Source: Chondrosia reniformis (Eukaryota > Porifera > Demospongiae > Chondrillida > Chondrillidae). From it: DNA of 64,000 nt. Positions 1-15,200 of the stretch are shown piece by piece; the first letter of the stretch is position 1; each line of letters begins with the position of its first letter. The DNA is taken from positions 1,510,501 to 1,574,500 of the forward strand of contig OX359189.1 of the NCBI GenBank assembly GCA_947172415.1. Direction: 5' to 3'. The notes beneath the pieces are model-generated. The model had not been told where the DNA came from. It saw only the letters and a program-made list of their open reading frames with translations, and did no database searches. The position numbers and the translations under genes were made by a program.

Positions 1-114
1 AATGACAATGAATATAACAGTTGTTTAATTATCAATTTTATCAGTTATACACAAAACACACTTTATTATTCAACAAGTGTGCACACATAAATTCCCATAC
101 TCCTACGCAACAGT

Positions 115-250
115 ATGGCAAACACATACACTTACGTACACACACACAATTCCACACTCACACACACACATATACGTATATACATATATACACCAATGCA
201 CATATACATATATACATATATACACCAATGCACATATACGTATATATCCT
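115..250. repeat. CA/TA-rich microsatellite
   Basis: Mixed ACAC and TATACA simple repeat with a duplicated block ending in CACCAATGCACATATAC. It lies in the intron that follows the last visible RhoGAP exon of the minus-strand gene. Short open frames across it are low-complexity artefacts. Confidence 0.8.
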
Positions 251-273
251 TTGTTTCTACTAATATCACAAAC

Positions 274-3200
274 CCATATCAATGGATGCCTTTAGCTTCA
301 TCTTCCGTGCATGGTTAGCCGGCTTCCTGAAGATACCGTGGAAGGATGGTCCATCAAGATATAGATGACGCAAAATGAGCTAAGCAGATGAAATAGTGAA
401 ATCATAAAAAGACACACTGACTGACACTCAAAGACCTAACAAGAGACCAAAAGTGTGAGTCACTCGAAAACTCAAGTGGTATTAAAGTTGAATAACTCGA
501 TATTGTCTCGATTCCCGAGTGGCACTTTCGAGGGGCTTTCGGGTATTTTTACACCTTTTACTAGTGATATAAAATTGTTAACGCTTTGATGTCCTGAGCA
601 CTCACTTTACCCTTCGCTATATTCTCAATATGACTACCACTCACGAGCTCAAGGCACTCACACTTGAATCTTGCGAGTGTAAACATTACTTTTGGTCTGT
701 ACCGTAAATTCACATGTATCATAACAATATAAAATATCTGTCACATGACCAACATACGTAGACCACTTATGGCACAATGACTATGTACAGCATACGCCTA
801 TATGTAGCATATTGGTCTGTGTCTGGTTAGTAAAGATGAAAACTCACTTGTAAAAATTCAGGAAGCTGGCCGTCCTCTGATAAATTATCTAAGGGTTGTC
901 CAAAATATCTACAAGTTTTTGAAGGAAGATGTGAAAATGTATTGTTTAATTCAGCACTCATGTATTGGTATTATTGCTCTCATCTGCACCTTCCAACTTC
1001 AGGACCTCCTCTCTGCCTTCTTCCCCCAGGTTTAGGTCCCTTTCTCCCTTTGTACCAGTGCAGGAGGTTGGAAGTCTTGATCAGGTTCTTACTCTTACTT
1101 CGACCAGGAAAAGAACCATCTACAAGATCAAATACAGAATACCTTGCAGTCATAAAAGGCAATTTCCTTGACTACACACATAAATAGTAGGATGTAGGAA
1201 GGAGGCTTATACGTATGTATAAAATGTATATACAGTGGAACCTGTATAACCTCTCTAGAATTCCCACTTACTCAAGTTAATTGCTTCGAATTAGAAATAT
1301 TCAGATTTTGATATTTGTAAATACCTCAATTTAAACCAGTCTCCTGTCAATTTCAGCCAGATTATGTAGGTCAGATAGATCAAATAAATTACATACGTAG
1401 GTCTCGTAAGATGACCACAATAATTAACATTAATTGCTTCCACTGTATGTGTAAAAATGACTGCTTGGTTGTACACAATTTTTAATGAAGAAATTTTAGA
1501 AAACCAAACTCTTCAAAACACTTTACAGGTTGGCAATACTTGAAATACTGCACAAATAAAGTCACAAGATCTTCCAAAAAGCCAAAAAAGCAGTTCTCAC
1601 CACTTAATTATCACACACAGCCTCCCAGGTATTACCCTTGATGTTTGGGGTCAATCGATGTACTGTACAAATGCTAGACCTACCACTATACTCTCCTCCT
1701 GTAGCCTTCCTTTTGACAAGAAATTGGATTGGTGCATTCTGTACACTGCTATCTCCAGATCGATGCAACTGTTCACTGATGTGTTGCAATAATATAGAAA
1801 ATGGATGCTCATGTCCTGAGCAGGAAAATACAAGTGATTTCAAATAGCCCTAAGCTCAAGTCACATAAAATATACAAGGCAATTAATATGTATATGTGTT
1901 AACTAAGTATCTGTATATTAGACTCAGAGTACATCTTGCATGTTAGGCTTGACCTACCCATTAGACCTAAGGGCGGAGAATCATCTTTGGAGCTCTTTAC
2001 ACAGATGTAGAAATTTGATGGTGACTCCTAATGTAGAGATAGGGTGGAGGGATGTGAGAGGGTGGAGGGGGTAAGAGGGTGGAGGGGGTAAGAGGGTGGA
2101 GGGGGTAAGAGGGTGGAGGGGGTGAGAGGGTGGAGGGGGTAAGAGGGTGGAGGGGGTGAGAGGGTGGAGGGGGTGAGAGGGTGGAGGGGGTGAGAGGGTG
2201 GAGGGGGTAAGAGGGTGGAGGGGGTAAGAGGGTGGAGGGGGTGAGAGGGTGGAGGGGGTGAGAGGGTGGAGGGGGTGAGAGGGTGGAGGGGGTGAGAGGG
2301 TGGAGGGGGTGAGAGGGTGGAGGGGGTGAGAGGGTGGAGGGGGTGAGAGGGTGGAGGGGGTGAGAGGGTGGAGGGGGTGAGAGGGTGGAGGGGGTGAGAG
2401 GGTGGAGGGGGTAAGAGGGTGGAGGGGGTAAGAGGGTGTGGGGTGAGAGGGTGGAGGGGGTAAGAGGGTGGAGGGGGTAAGAGGGTGGAGGGGGTGAGAG
2501 GGTGTGAGCAAATCCTTACTTTTATTTTATAATGTTTGAGAGCATTCTTAAGAATATCATCAGCAGTTTCCTCACAAGATGTCATCAATGGCTCAGGGAC
2601 TACATTAGTCAACTACATACGTAATCAAACAGTTACATGATCAAGGTATTCACCTGAAGTACCTACACACTTCACTATTATATTCCTATGTGTATTCATT
2701 AGAGTTAGTGGTTGTTACATAAAGAAACAACATTACGTACATTGTTATCGTCCTCTGTGCAGTTCACCACATGGATAGGCAAGCCCTTCAGTTCCATAGT
2801 CTCTTGTTGGGTCTTGATTTGACTGGAAAAGAAATAGAGACATGGCTTTTTGAGGCAGGATGGGGTGGGGATTGGGGTGTGACTGGGCGGGGTGTGGCTT
2901 GTAGGCGTGTGACTGTGAGGGGTGTGGCTTGTAGGCATGTGACTGTGAGGGGTGTGGCTTGTAGGCGTGTGACTGTGAGGGGTGTGGCTTGTAGGCGTGT
3001 GACTGTGAGGGGTGTGGCTTGTAGGCATGTGACTGTGAGGGGTGTGGCTTGTAGGCGTGTAACTGTGAGGGGTGTGGCTTGTAGGCGTGTGACTGTGAGG
3101 GGTGTGGCTTGTAGGCGTGTGACTGTGAGGGGTGTGGCTTGTAGGCATGTGACTTGGGGTTGGGTTGGGAGAGGAAGATGTCATTACTCTAGTCTCAGGT

Positions 3201-6200
3201 GAGTACATAGGTTATAAAGTTCTATTACAGCACTTATAAACATTTCAGTAAACTGCGGCATACTGTACTAATACAGTAACTGCATACACATTTCCTCACC
3301 TGTTTAACAGTGAAAACCAGATCCTTTTCTCTTGTGGAGAACTAGAGAAAGCAGATTGATATGTTTACTTGCACACGATCTGCCTGAAGGTATATAATGT
3401 GCGGTAGTTGGAAAAGTGAACAAATTGCACAATACTTGTGTAATGGCTCTGTTTTTAGGCCAAAACAGCCAAATGAAGTTTACATTTGATTGGTGAACAA
3501 AATCCCAAAAAATGGCAGCCACTGATCACCACCCAATTATCCAAGATCAAAGAGTCATAGGCTTTGCCATCTAATAGGCTCTCAATTCCCAGTCAAGGTA
3601 AGACTTTGGTCACTTAGCTGATTCAGCATGATATACAAATTCGGGTGATTACCCAATCACATTTTGCTACAAATCTCTTGTGACAATCATACAGAGAGAT
3701 CACAAAACTCACTCAAAGGTTGCTAAGTAGTTACAGGTTGGCCATCCTATGATAAAGGCCGTATCTTTGGGCATATCCATATCAGTGATATTCTTTGGTC
3801 TGTCAGACAGCCACATGTCCACCAAGGGGACCCAGTGCTTCAGTCGAAAGGTCCTGTGACGAGACTTGCCCGAAGGCTTGCCAATGATGAGGAGATCTTC
3901 AAACAGAAAGAGATACCTTTGTCTGTGCTCAAAATTTGGCTACGGGGGTGAGACCAGTTGAGGAGATAAGCAACTAAGAACTAATGAACTTTAAGTCAGT
4001 ATGTGTTACAAAATGTTCTTTTTGTAAATAGACCCCTAGATTTAGTACAAAGAACTAAAGACTTTAAAAATAATTAAAGGACCTAATTGACAGAAAGCCC
4101 CACTGTCACTTATACAGAATGGGATTTCTTGAAACAGCCCCTGACCCAATGAAAACAGGAAAAGTGAGAGGATTAAACTATGGTCTCATCTGAAGCCTTA
4201 AAAGCGTTCCCCAAGAAATGGGTGCAGGAAAGCAGCCAATTTTTATGTTCCCTTTGCCTTAATAATCAACCATATCTAAAAGAAAATCATGGTGTTTTAA
4301 ATTATTTATTTACACGTACATGTACGTAGGTATGTATGTATGCACTAAGTAATACTCCCTCCATTATACATCATGATACTAAATATGGTATGTACGTACG
4401 TACATACGTACGTGTATACATACATATGTATAAACCTAATGAAATATTTGAAGTTGGTGTAGGCTGACAAGTCATATTAACAAAAGTTCAATAATGTTAT
4501 GCGTGCCAAACTAATCTCTGCCTAAGTGAGGCATAAATCCTGTTATTTAAGGCCATTCAGGCAAGCAATTCAACTTAAATTGTCTGCGTATCAGAAGTTA
4601 ACCAATTTGATAATGTACAGGCAAAGTATTGTGCATATGAATGTATTAATGAGACAAGGATATCAAAGCTCTAAGATCAGATCTTAGAGTCTCCTATTTT
4701 TTCAATGTACGTAGGCAAAGTAGCATATTCATGCAAATATACTAAAAAAGGCAGCCATTCAGAGTGTCAGTAGACTTACAATGGATATGAAGGTAGTAGA
4801 CTTACAATGGATATGAAGGTAGTAGACTTACAATGGATATGAAGGCAGTAGACTTACAATGGATATGAAGGTAGTAGACTTACAATGGATATGAAGGTAG
4901 TAGACTTACAATGGATATGAAGGTAGTAGGCCCCTCATGGATGTACATTCTAACTCCTCTTTTTAGGACAATCTTTTGCAGATCAGGGCTTGGTGAATTT
5001 GAAATGTCACACACTGTTTTTGGGAGACTTTTGGAGCGAGAGGTCTTTTGGACAACAGAAGGACTGTTACTGGAAAATTTGTGTCTTTTAGCAGCTGGAA
5101 CCTGTAAAAACAAAGAAATAAATTTTCCAAAATGGCAAACTGTTGATTAAGTCATCACTGTAAACAAATTGTATCTCAGCATTCCTGCCCCCCGTATAAG
5201 GGATTGACCATGAACAACACTAATACTTATGTATATATAGCAACACCAGGTTGTATAGGGTGAATTGGGATGGCCTAATGAGCATACAAATTGAATGTAC
5301 TAATAAGGCTATACAGTTCAAGTGCACTGTAGTCATAATATCTGATAGTTGCAGAGTGGGTTTAACAGTCTAGGGCTGGTTCAGCAGGATACCCCTACTT
5401 AACCACAGAGGACAAGCACAAATTAACAGACCATTACACACTACTTCATCATTTGCCCTGCTTAAATAACAAAGCAGTATGTCTACTTGATGGTGTCTGC
5501 CAACATATTAGATACTTAGGAGAGTTGAAACAGAATCCCTATGGAAACCCATTTATGGCAGTACTAATGACATTAGCTGAACCTCAAACAGTAAAAATGG
5601 ACATCAAATATTCAAGAGTTCAAATATTTCCTGAAAGAATTCAGGCAATTTGTGGAAGAGTTATTGTCTACTCAGAGAATGAACGGGGTACTCTCATATA
5701 TATTACAGGTAATGACCTTACAGTACTGGCCTATAATTATTATCCTTGAATAATTATACTGATAATCAAACCACAACCACTTAAGTGTAAACATGAAGAG
5801 AACAAAGGCAGGAATCAAACATAGGACAGCTACAGCTGTAGATTATCTGACATTGAGCTATAAATCCCACAGCAATGTTCTCTGTAAAATTCCCATCTTA
5901 TACCAAAATGCATTAGCTCAAATTTCAGTTGAGGTGATTCACCTAGTCCAAACCAAGCTAAAGAATAACAGTTAGTATTAAAAGTGTACCTTCAAGAAAA
6001 GCTTTATAGGTTATAGCTTTATAGGTTTTCCCAAAGTTGAACGCAAGTCTGTGAAAATAGTGTTTAGTCTAATGGTTCCTTTGCATGAAAACGTCAACCA
6101 TATCTATAAGAAAATGGTTTCAAGGTGTCCTCTAGCAACAAAATGTCCACTTAAAAGAGCCTTGTGCGATAACATCAATCAATTAGAGAACAAAGGTGTC

Positions 6201-9200
6201 ATTATAAAGAGTGTGAATGTGCACTAGGAGTACGTACAGGGCACTCGAGTTACACAATGTAGCACCAGTACAAGTAAACAACAGGAGGGAGCTACAAGTT
6301 TGAATAAGGACAGGCAATGAGCTAACTAGTACTCCTAGCTACACACACACACACTACATTGCTTCCTGTTACGTACATTAACTGTATGAAGTAATAAGGG
6401 GTACTTGTTGCGTTCATAATTGGTTGGTTTGATATGATTTGAGCATCAGCAACACTTATTATTAATCAAAGAATTAGGACGTTTCAACCCGTAGGTCTTT
6501 TTCAGCAATAAAATGACTGTATGTATGTAGATGTACTAAATTAACTGTACGTAGATACCATACATATGTATGTATATACCCTTGCATAAAGTAATCACTA
6601 TTTCCTACATACTTCTATCCATTTGGCCTATAGGGAACTAAACGTAACAAGAACTTTGGATGAGGATATAAGAGTCTTTTCATTATTCTTTTGCTCCACT
6701 GGGCCAGACAGTTTCTGTGCATGCTATTGTGCATGTAAAGCATGTAAACTTACGTGCAACAACTCCATTGGCTCATTAAGATGCAAGGAATCATGCGGGA
6801 AGTGGGACTGGACTTGGAGTAATTTTTTCTAAAAGAAAAAGAAAGGAATAGATAGAGTCTTAAGGAATGAAATCTGATAAACAACTGGAGCTGGTTCTAG
6901 TTAGTGAACTGTACAATCTAGACCAACCATACGTACGTACAATCTAGACCAACCATACGCAGTGCACACGACAAAGTTTAAAGAGCAAACATCAAATTAG
7001 TTCCTGTCTGATACTTGTACTAACACAGTCCAAGCATGTACTAATTTAACCAACTATGATAAAGAACTGGATGACGCAGTCACAAACAAACAACACTAAT
7101 ACACACAAATCAGATAAGACTAGGTTGTCTTCTTAATGTTGGAAAGGCTACTATTATAAATAGGCTATTATTAAGACACCTATAAACAGCATACAACGGA
7201 GGACTAATAAAGATTTAAAATGGAAGCAGGTTACTATAAAGGTTCATTGCTGCATAGTTATTGTATGTTGATGAGTAGGGAGTAATTCTTGGAGTAGAAA
7301 ACAGCAGGGAAACTTTCAATTAAAAAATTACGAGACATTTCAATCTGTAAATCTTCATCAGTTGTAACCAATGGAATTGAGTTGTATGAATTACTGAGGC
7401 ATTCAGTGGGAAAATTTACAAGGATTTAAAATATTCCTTCCTTCTTAGCTAAACCCTTTTTATTCCTACCTAGCTAAGCCTTTTTAATTATTCCTTTCTA
7501 GCTAAACCTTTTAAATTATTCCTTTCTAGCTAAACCTTTTAAATTATTCCTTCCCAGCTTTACCCTTTTTATTCCTTCCCAGCTTTACCCTTTTAATTCC
7601 TACCTAGCTAAGCCTTTTTAATTATTCCTTCTTAGCTAAACCCTTTTATTTCTTACCAGCTATATCCTTTTTCCTTTTCTCAACTATCCCCATTTATACA
7701 TACCAATTCAGCTAAATGTGGTATAGAGATGGAACACCCAAAGCTTGTACTACTTTATACTAGGCTCTGCTCTTACTGAGAAGGTGCTATTGCTATCCTG
7801 GTGCTCAAAGTCTGAATTAGACCTCATTATCTCCACAGCTATACAGGAATTTAGAATTGTCAAATTACAGATTGGAAAAGATTCACTTATTTAGGATACT
7901 CTAGGCTCCACTATAAACCACTCCTCAAAAATGAGTCAAAGAGCACACTGGCCCACAGGCTTAGGTAATTCAACTATTAAGGAAGCTTTAATAATGTTTG
8001 TTATGAGTGTAGAACTAATTGTGTACATAACAACTTGCTACAAAGTGGATGGGCATCAGCCAAAAATGCTTTTAATTGGTCAGTTTAAATTCCAAAGTAA
8101 AGTAAATTACTCTACAAGACTAGAGGTATAAAGAAGGCCTCAAATTAACAAACAATAATTTCCTTAAAGATGTGTGGGAATGGCTGCCTATGTCACTTAG
8201 AAGAACAGATGTCAGGATATAACAAATATTACAATAATCACTTGACAATAAGCAAAAAATATATTTTTACCTTCGTTGAAATATTTGCCACAATTATTGA
8301 TATGACACATAAGAGAGAAGTGTATGCAGTAAACATGTTTTTTATCTTCTATGGACTTACCTCATTTTCAGTGACCTTCAGCAGACACTCTCGAGACTGA
8401 ACCATCTGGAAGGAGCAAGAGAAAAACAAAAGTTGACACAAAAGCAAATGTCAAGTGAATGAAAACAGATTACATAATTGACCGTTGGTAAACAGGAGGA
8501 GTAGCAGACTGTCATATAGCAAGGGTAGTTTGACTGATGATCCGCCCTCACATAATTAAAGAGGTTTACTCAAATTGTTACGATCTTACATAAGATAAAA
8601 CCATGTGACAGTCACATGATCAGCAGTTTCCAGGTTTCCCATAAAATTGTGACCTAATGCATCCAGAATAACGAATCCTTGGATTCCATTACATTCTAAC
8701 ACACACAAAAACTCTTATATGGACTGGGGAAGGCGATTCCTAGAGTAGCAATACTAATTGATGTGGTCACACACGCCCCACTTAGGCCATATTTTGGTCC
8801 TATTGTTTAGCCACAGACGGTTACCTTGTTTTACAACTGAAGAGTGTCAGCCTTATATTGAGAATGATATGTTGCCATGGAAGTAATTTGAACAGCTTAA
8901 TAAAGTGTACAATGCTAATTTCATTCAAATGTATTAATTTAGGTATGTATGGATTATACCTAACCTCTAGTAGATACTTATACGGTTACATATGCATACA
9001 ATCATATATAATATTATATGTATACATGTACAGACAGTTACATATGTACGTACATATACAATCATATATACGTATATACAGATACAGTTATAAAATTAAA
9101 TTTAACATGTATACTTAGTACGTATACGTAAGTATATACGTACTTATAATTACTATAGTGTATTATATGTAAGTATCATATGGATGACAATAAAGAATCT

Positions 9201-12200
9201 GTGAATTATTAAGTATCTAGTGGGTAAAGTCCCACCAAAGTATTGATGAACAGAAATACATACGTTTGATTAGTAACTTTCTCAATCTTACGTACATACA
9301 TGTATTTGGCACATCTTTGAAAATACTAGCCAAGTGGATCAGCCCCTAATGTACAAAAACACAGCAGCTAGCGGATACAGATGATGCCAACAGAAGACAT
9401 ATTGCTGATTTGATGATACCAATTGCCCACAAGATCAAATATCAACAGACACAGGCATATTGCAAACAAATGTACATATGACGGGCGACCATATATAAAA
9501 GGTACACGGTAGGAGCAGGCTTTAATCTGGTAGAGTCTGGAATAACTGGTTAACTACTATTAAACTCAGGAAGTACAGTTTAATAAAAAAGCACATGTTT
9601 GTCAGCATATATTAGTTGGTAGAAAGGCTAGCTGCTTAGTTTGGTAGAAAGTCTATCTCTCGCAAGAGCAAGGTGCATTGAAGTGCAACAGACTGAAGGA
9701 GAGCGAAGAGACACAATATCCTTTTCTCGTTATTTTATCAACCTCAACAAATAACTACAAACGACCTCAATATACTAATAATGATTATGTGTAGGCCCTG
9801 AATCCTGAATCAGGAACTGCATCTACTCATTATGACACAATGAGAGTGTCTCAGATTTGTGTGATTTAGTAAGAGGTTAACATTTTCTTATGTAGAATTA
9901 TGTATCTCACAATTTACCAACTCATGATCTAACACAAGAGGCTAGAGCCAGCGATCTTATGTGATCTTATGATCTCATGCTAAACCAGAAATTTAATTTT
10001 CATATATTGTTGCTAATTTGAGGACAAGTTGGATGTTGGATAGCCCAATATTCCTACATTGCATGATTGGGCCTCTATTTTAATAGATCAATGACCTGAA
10101 TGGTAGAGCAGCCGATGTGTGCCAACATTTGTATGATGCACTGTACAGTATCTAACTTGAAGCAGAATATGAGAACAGGTTTCACTTTCACTGTACTGGT
10201 AGTGGGAAATGTATGAAATAATCTCCAGAGATTTAGTCAGTCACAAAAACAACTGTCCTAGACAGGTGACTGGTGAGGTGGGTGACTGTCCTAGACAGGT
10301 GACTGGTGAGGTGGGTGACTGTCCTAGATAGGTGACTGGTGAGGTGGGTGACTGTCCTAGATAGGTGACTGGTGAGGTGGGTGACTGTCCTAGACAGGTG
10401 ACTGGTGAGGTGGGTGACTGTCCTAGACAGGTGACTGGTGAGGTGGGTGACTGTCCTAGACAGGTGACTGGTGAGGTGGGTGACTGTCCTAGACAGGTAA
10501 AACTGCATATTTCTGTGTAATTCCCTCAAGGAAAGTAAAGCCAGGAGGTTTGCTTGTGAATATTATTATAAGTGCACGATTTGCAACAGATGTGGACATC
10601 ATGAACTGGGGGCTTCCATCAACAACAACTCCTTGTCTAAATTCAGCCATAGCAACAACATTCCAATAGTACATGTACACCGACAAAAAACTTTATATAA
10701 TATACGTACGTACGTACATACATATCACAGTGCTGTACGTATTCTGATTCACTATCTCTTGGAACATCCAGACAATAGGAATTTTACAAAACTCCACTCT
10801 GGTCACACAATGGGACTTCAGGCCAATCTATTAGACAAAACCCTAACTAATAAGCTACTAACCTCTCTTTGATAATTGATTTTGAGTTTAGAAAAGAAAG
10901 CCGCTTGAAGTTAAGCAATAGATAACAATGTAAACTGATATATGACTAAATTACGTCCAAACTACATAAAACTATTGTGCAACGTGATACAATTTACAAA
11001 ATTGTATTCTCCTCACAATCACAATTATTTAATGTTTACCATATCCATAAACGGATCCTGGGGACAAACACAATTTCAAAAAAATGTTAGTATATTAAGT
11101 GGGCGCTTTAATTGAAGAGTGCATTACTTGTATTAAACGGACTCCTTGTTAATGATAGCATAATATCGGCCACATCTGTTAGACATTTTACTACTTACGT
11201 ATTACACAGTCAAGAGGCACTTTAGCAATACATTAGTAGGTATGTAAATGTGCATGCCATAATAGGCAATTTGTTAATAACATTGGCACATATGTGATTC
11301 CTTTTATCTGATAAACTTAATCTACAAAGAAAATAAATCAACCTCCAGATCGGGAAGTACACTAGACACTATGACACTCACATAGTGCAGGCTGTATAAA
11401 GTACACTAGAGGCTATGATACTCACATAGTGCAGGCTGTCTGATGCTGATTTCAGCAGAGGATAGTCCACGTGGTGCTCGGGTGTCACTGTCAGAAGCTG
11501 AACTAGCAGCTTATCATACTCCCATATCCGGACTATGGGGAGCTGAAGAAGAGACTCTAGGGTGTGTCTCTCAGCGCCACGCCTACTTTCTATAAATGCC
11601 ATAAAGGGTGAATCCGTCTCACGGCGATGCTTCAAATATCTGAAATACATTAATAAAAGTGAATAAGTAGACCACATGTATACTGCATACATTTGTACAT
11701 ATATATAAGACGTTTTGGTTTAGCACAAAGATTTTCAGGGTCATTGATGAAGGGTGGAATTCCCAGAAACAGCTGTCTGGTCCAGTGGAGAAGAATAGAA
11801 GTAGAAGGAGAAAACTCTTGTATCCTCATCCAAAGCTCTCACTAGGTTTAGTTCCCTATAGGCCTTTATTCTAAAGTAGATGTAACATGTAATAAAAGTG
11901 GTGTGTTGGATTATTCATGCTCTGGGACATTCAACCAGTTCCTTTTTGGTAGTAACTGTAAGAGGGCTCTCATACCTTAGTGGTCAAATTTACATTCCTA
12001 CTGCAGGTGACAAATAGCCTATCAAAAGACAACTGTATACTTCCACAAAATATAGAACTTGTTATCACAGATAATATGCATTGATTGCCAGTTTAATAGG
12101 AAGCTTTTTATATTCAAAAATTTATTGAAAAATTCCAGTTAAAGGGATACAACTATTGTCACACCAGAGAGTCCCATATGACAACACATGTCATGCAATG

Positions 12201-15200
12201 AGCAATAAATTCTGTAGAATACAATATTCTTGGAATAGTAAGTTTCAGTTTATTCTAGTAAGGGCTACATTTTATCACATCCAAATCATTTCAGCTAAAT
12301 TGATATTTCAGATGATTTGAATTCATACAATAGTCAATATTAAAGCCATCAGCTAAGTAAGAAATTACATTAATGCCTTCACTATAGTACGTGCATATTA
12401 ATGGATCTAAAACAGGAAGCAAATTTATAAAATGCTATTGTCAGCAAACCAAGATAAAATTGAACACCTATTGTTCTCATACAAGCAGCTAGTTAAACTT
12501 CAATACTTGACTTAATTTACCATACTGCATCTTTAGATGATCAAAAAAGTCAAAAGATGAACCATTCAAAAGATAACTTTGACGCAATTAGAAGAAATCC
12601 TTATTCTATTATATGTACGTAGATGTAGGTATTTGAGTGTACGTACGTAGCTACTTATAGAGTGTGAGGTGCAGGACATACTTGACACCCTCCGGATGCT
12701 TATGGTAATACTTGTCATACTCGAGCAACATATGAACATACTGAGAAAACAAGTAGCCTGCACGAGAGAGTAATACATGTATCAGTTAGGATCTACAACC
12801 GGGCAGTGACAGATTTTTCACCTATTTTTGATTCCTCTGAGTTCCAATGCCGTACAGCTATTTCAACCTACACAACATTATGAAGAATATTGCTAGTTAT
12901 ACACACATACGTATACAACTGCCATTCAAACCACTTAGGCAGTATGTATGGAAGTACTAATGATGTTATAAACTAGACGACTTCCTGCACTAAAAACACC
13001 ATTATAAAAGTAATTACTAAATGTAAATATTCACACTTTTATTGAAAACACTAACTATTACTGTTTCGGGGTAGGCCTAAGTTGGTTTCCCAATAAGATG
13101 CCAGTAGAAACTACACATAGACAACACAGGTTGGCTTATAAATCAGCCAACCCACCAGAGATCAGTAAACACAAGTTCAGAGTCAGGCAATACATACATA
13201 CAGCCCGGTACATGTAGTTGCTAATAATACATTTTTGGTAGTGACACAGTAAGTTCCTGTTAGGCTTGGTTGAGAAGTACGAACATACCTTCAAAAGGTC
13301 CACGCTCGCCCACTTGAAGTATATTATTACTGCTTACAATAATGACCCATTATAAACATATGTAGATATACAAACTGAGCATGTATTGAGTGAATCAGAG
13401 GAATTGCAGTGCACAGATGTAGATGAGAATCAGAGAACCGATAAACAACTCACTTTTGTATAGAATGTTATCAGTATGTCTCTAAGGTCACACAAGATGT
13501 CAAACAATACACTGAGCGGTGTTCCACCAATCCCCCATTTCCTGTGATGGAAAACAAACATTTCAAAGTGTAATAAGCAGATCAAATCTCTAAAAGGAAA
13601 ACACTCGGGTTGAAGCAGTACATAGGTGTTGTGTAATAATTGGGAATGTAAAGATTCTAAAGATTCTAAAAGAAAGAATGGTTGTGGTAAGGTTATCAAT
13701 TACAAAAAGCTCTTAGTACACAGCATATGTACAACAAGAAGGATAACGATACCAAGGAGGACAACATGTACTCTTAAACTATGAGGAATATTCGTAAAAT
13801 ACAATTGCTAGCTTTTACAAACGGCTTGTTAGTATCCACATGCTTGAAAGGTTAGTTGTTGAAATGCATAATAGCAGGCTGGACAGACATTGGGAGAGCA
13901 ATTTGATTGGTTTGCATCTACACTTGACCAAAGCTATATACAGTATATGTATGTATTATATATTTCTGCACTGCTCAGGATAATTGAACTGCTGATTGAA
14001 AGAACCATCCACACAAGATGTAATCTGCAGCCAAATTACACACTAAGTACACACTTAATTTAGACATTTGTAGTAACTACGTGACCACACTAGACAAGTG
14101 ACTGCAGGGTGGAGCCTTTCCTTATAAGGAATGTCCCCTCCCCTAGGATTTTTCTAAAATCTCATTTCTCAAGGATGTGACCAGTGAGAGGCTAGAGATA
14201 AGGACAGATGAATGATGATGGAGGAGAAAGGAAATAGTGATCTCAGTTGGGAGGTAAATAACTTTTATCCCTCAATCTTATCCCTCTGTATTGGATTTCA
14301 GGCTTCACTTAGGACTACAGTGATAACCTCTATACTTAGAAATGACTCACGTAGTACCACTTCATTGTTACTGTAAAATCAAGTATCTATTTTCATGTTT
14401 TGTTTTGCAAGACAGTTAGTGAATGGCCCATTTTGCTATTGGGTAATCAAGAATTTCTATACTATACGTACATTCCCTCAACAGTAATTAAACAGTTGTG
14501 GTATGTCAGAATGAGATAACATTAAATGCATTCCTTTAATTCCCCCCACACACTGTACAATGTCATCTGTGGTCAGAAACACATTGAACGCTCCCTCAGG
14601 ACAACCACTGGAGCTGTTACTGGTGAACCATGACATACACATGAAAGAATCCTCTCTTCACCAGAGGTGACAATCATGAGATTCCTATGGTTACACTCTG
14701 GAAAGGATGGCCTTCTCCCTGTACGATTTCATATGTACTACGTATGTCATAGTAATAACAGAGCTATCCTATAATACGCAATCATTAAGGTGGAAGAATG
14801 GTACAAATCAACAGTATAATTAATCTATGTACGTACATTTGATTACATTTAGTGGAAATATAGATCGGACAATACACATAATATAGACATACATAGTACA
14901 GTATGTAGGTTTAAACTCGGTTGTATTCACCATCAGTCTATGTTTGAGTAGCATACAGTGCATTTGTGGGGGCAAAATCTTCAATAGAAAATTGTGTGTT
15001 CAGAAGTAATTGAAGTGATTCACTTGGCTGTTATATCTCCCAGTGATTATACATATTCCTTTCATGTGCTAATGGCGTACATTACTATGTGTACATTACC
15101 ATGTGTACATACGAGTGGATAATGACATAAGTAAGAGCTAAGATACGCACCTCAATGGTTCACAGTAGTTTTCAATTAATAGCTGCACATTTGACAGGAA

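Noticed and set aside
1981-2612. Long proline-rich open frames on the minus strand (176 and 194 codons)
   Set aside because: They translate the 17-bp minisatellite, which is open in several frames. Only the short non-repeat ends at 2612-2520 and 2027-1958 are real RA exons.
2705-3208. 167-codon minus frame rich in His, Thr and Ser, and a plus frame over the same array
   Set aside because: By-product of the 30-bp repeat with a period divisible by three. Only 2822-2741 is an exon.
5453-5749. 98-codon plus frame starting MPCLNNKAVCLLDG
   Set aside because: No splice context, no recognised family, and it lies in an intron of the minus-strand Rho regulator. Probably chance.
10489-10686. Minus-strand segment reading SPQFMMSTSVANRALIIIFT as a possible extra exon of the Rho regulator
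   Set aside because: It lies between DH and PH exons but lacks a fitting donor, does not resemble DH, PH or RA, and the flanking exons join in phase without it. An unrelated fragment of a mobile gene cannot be excluded.
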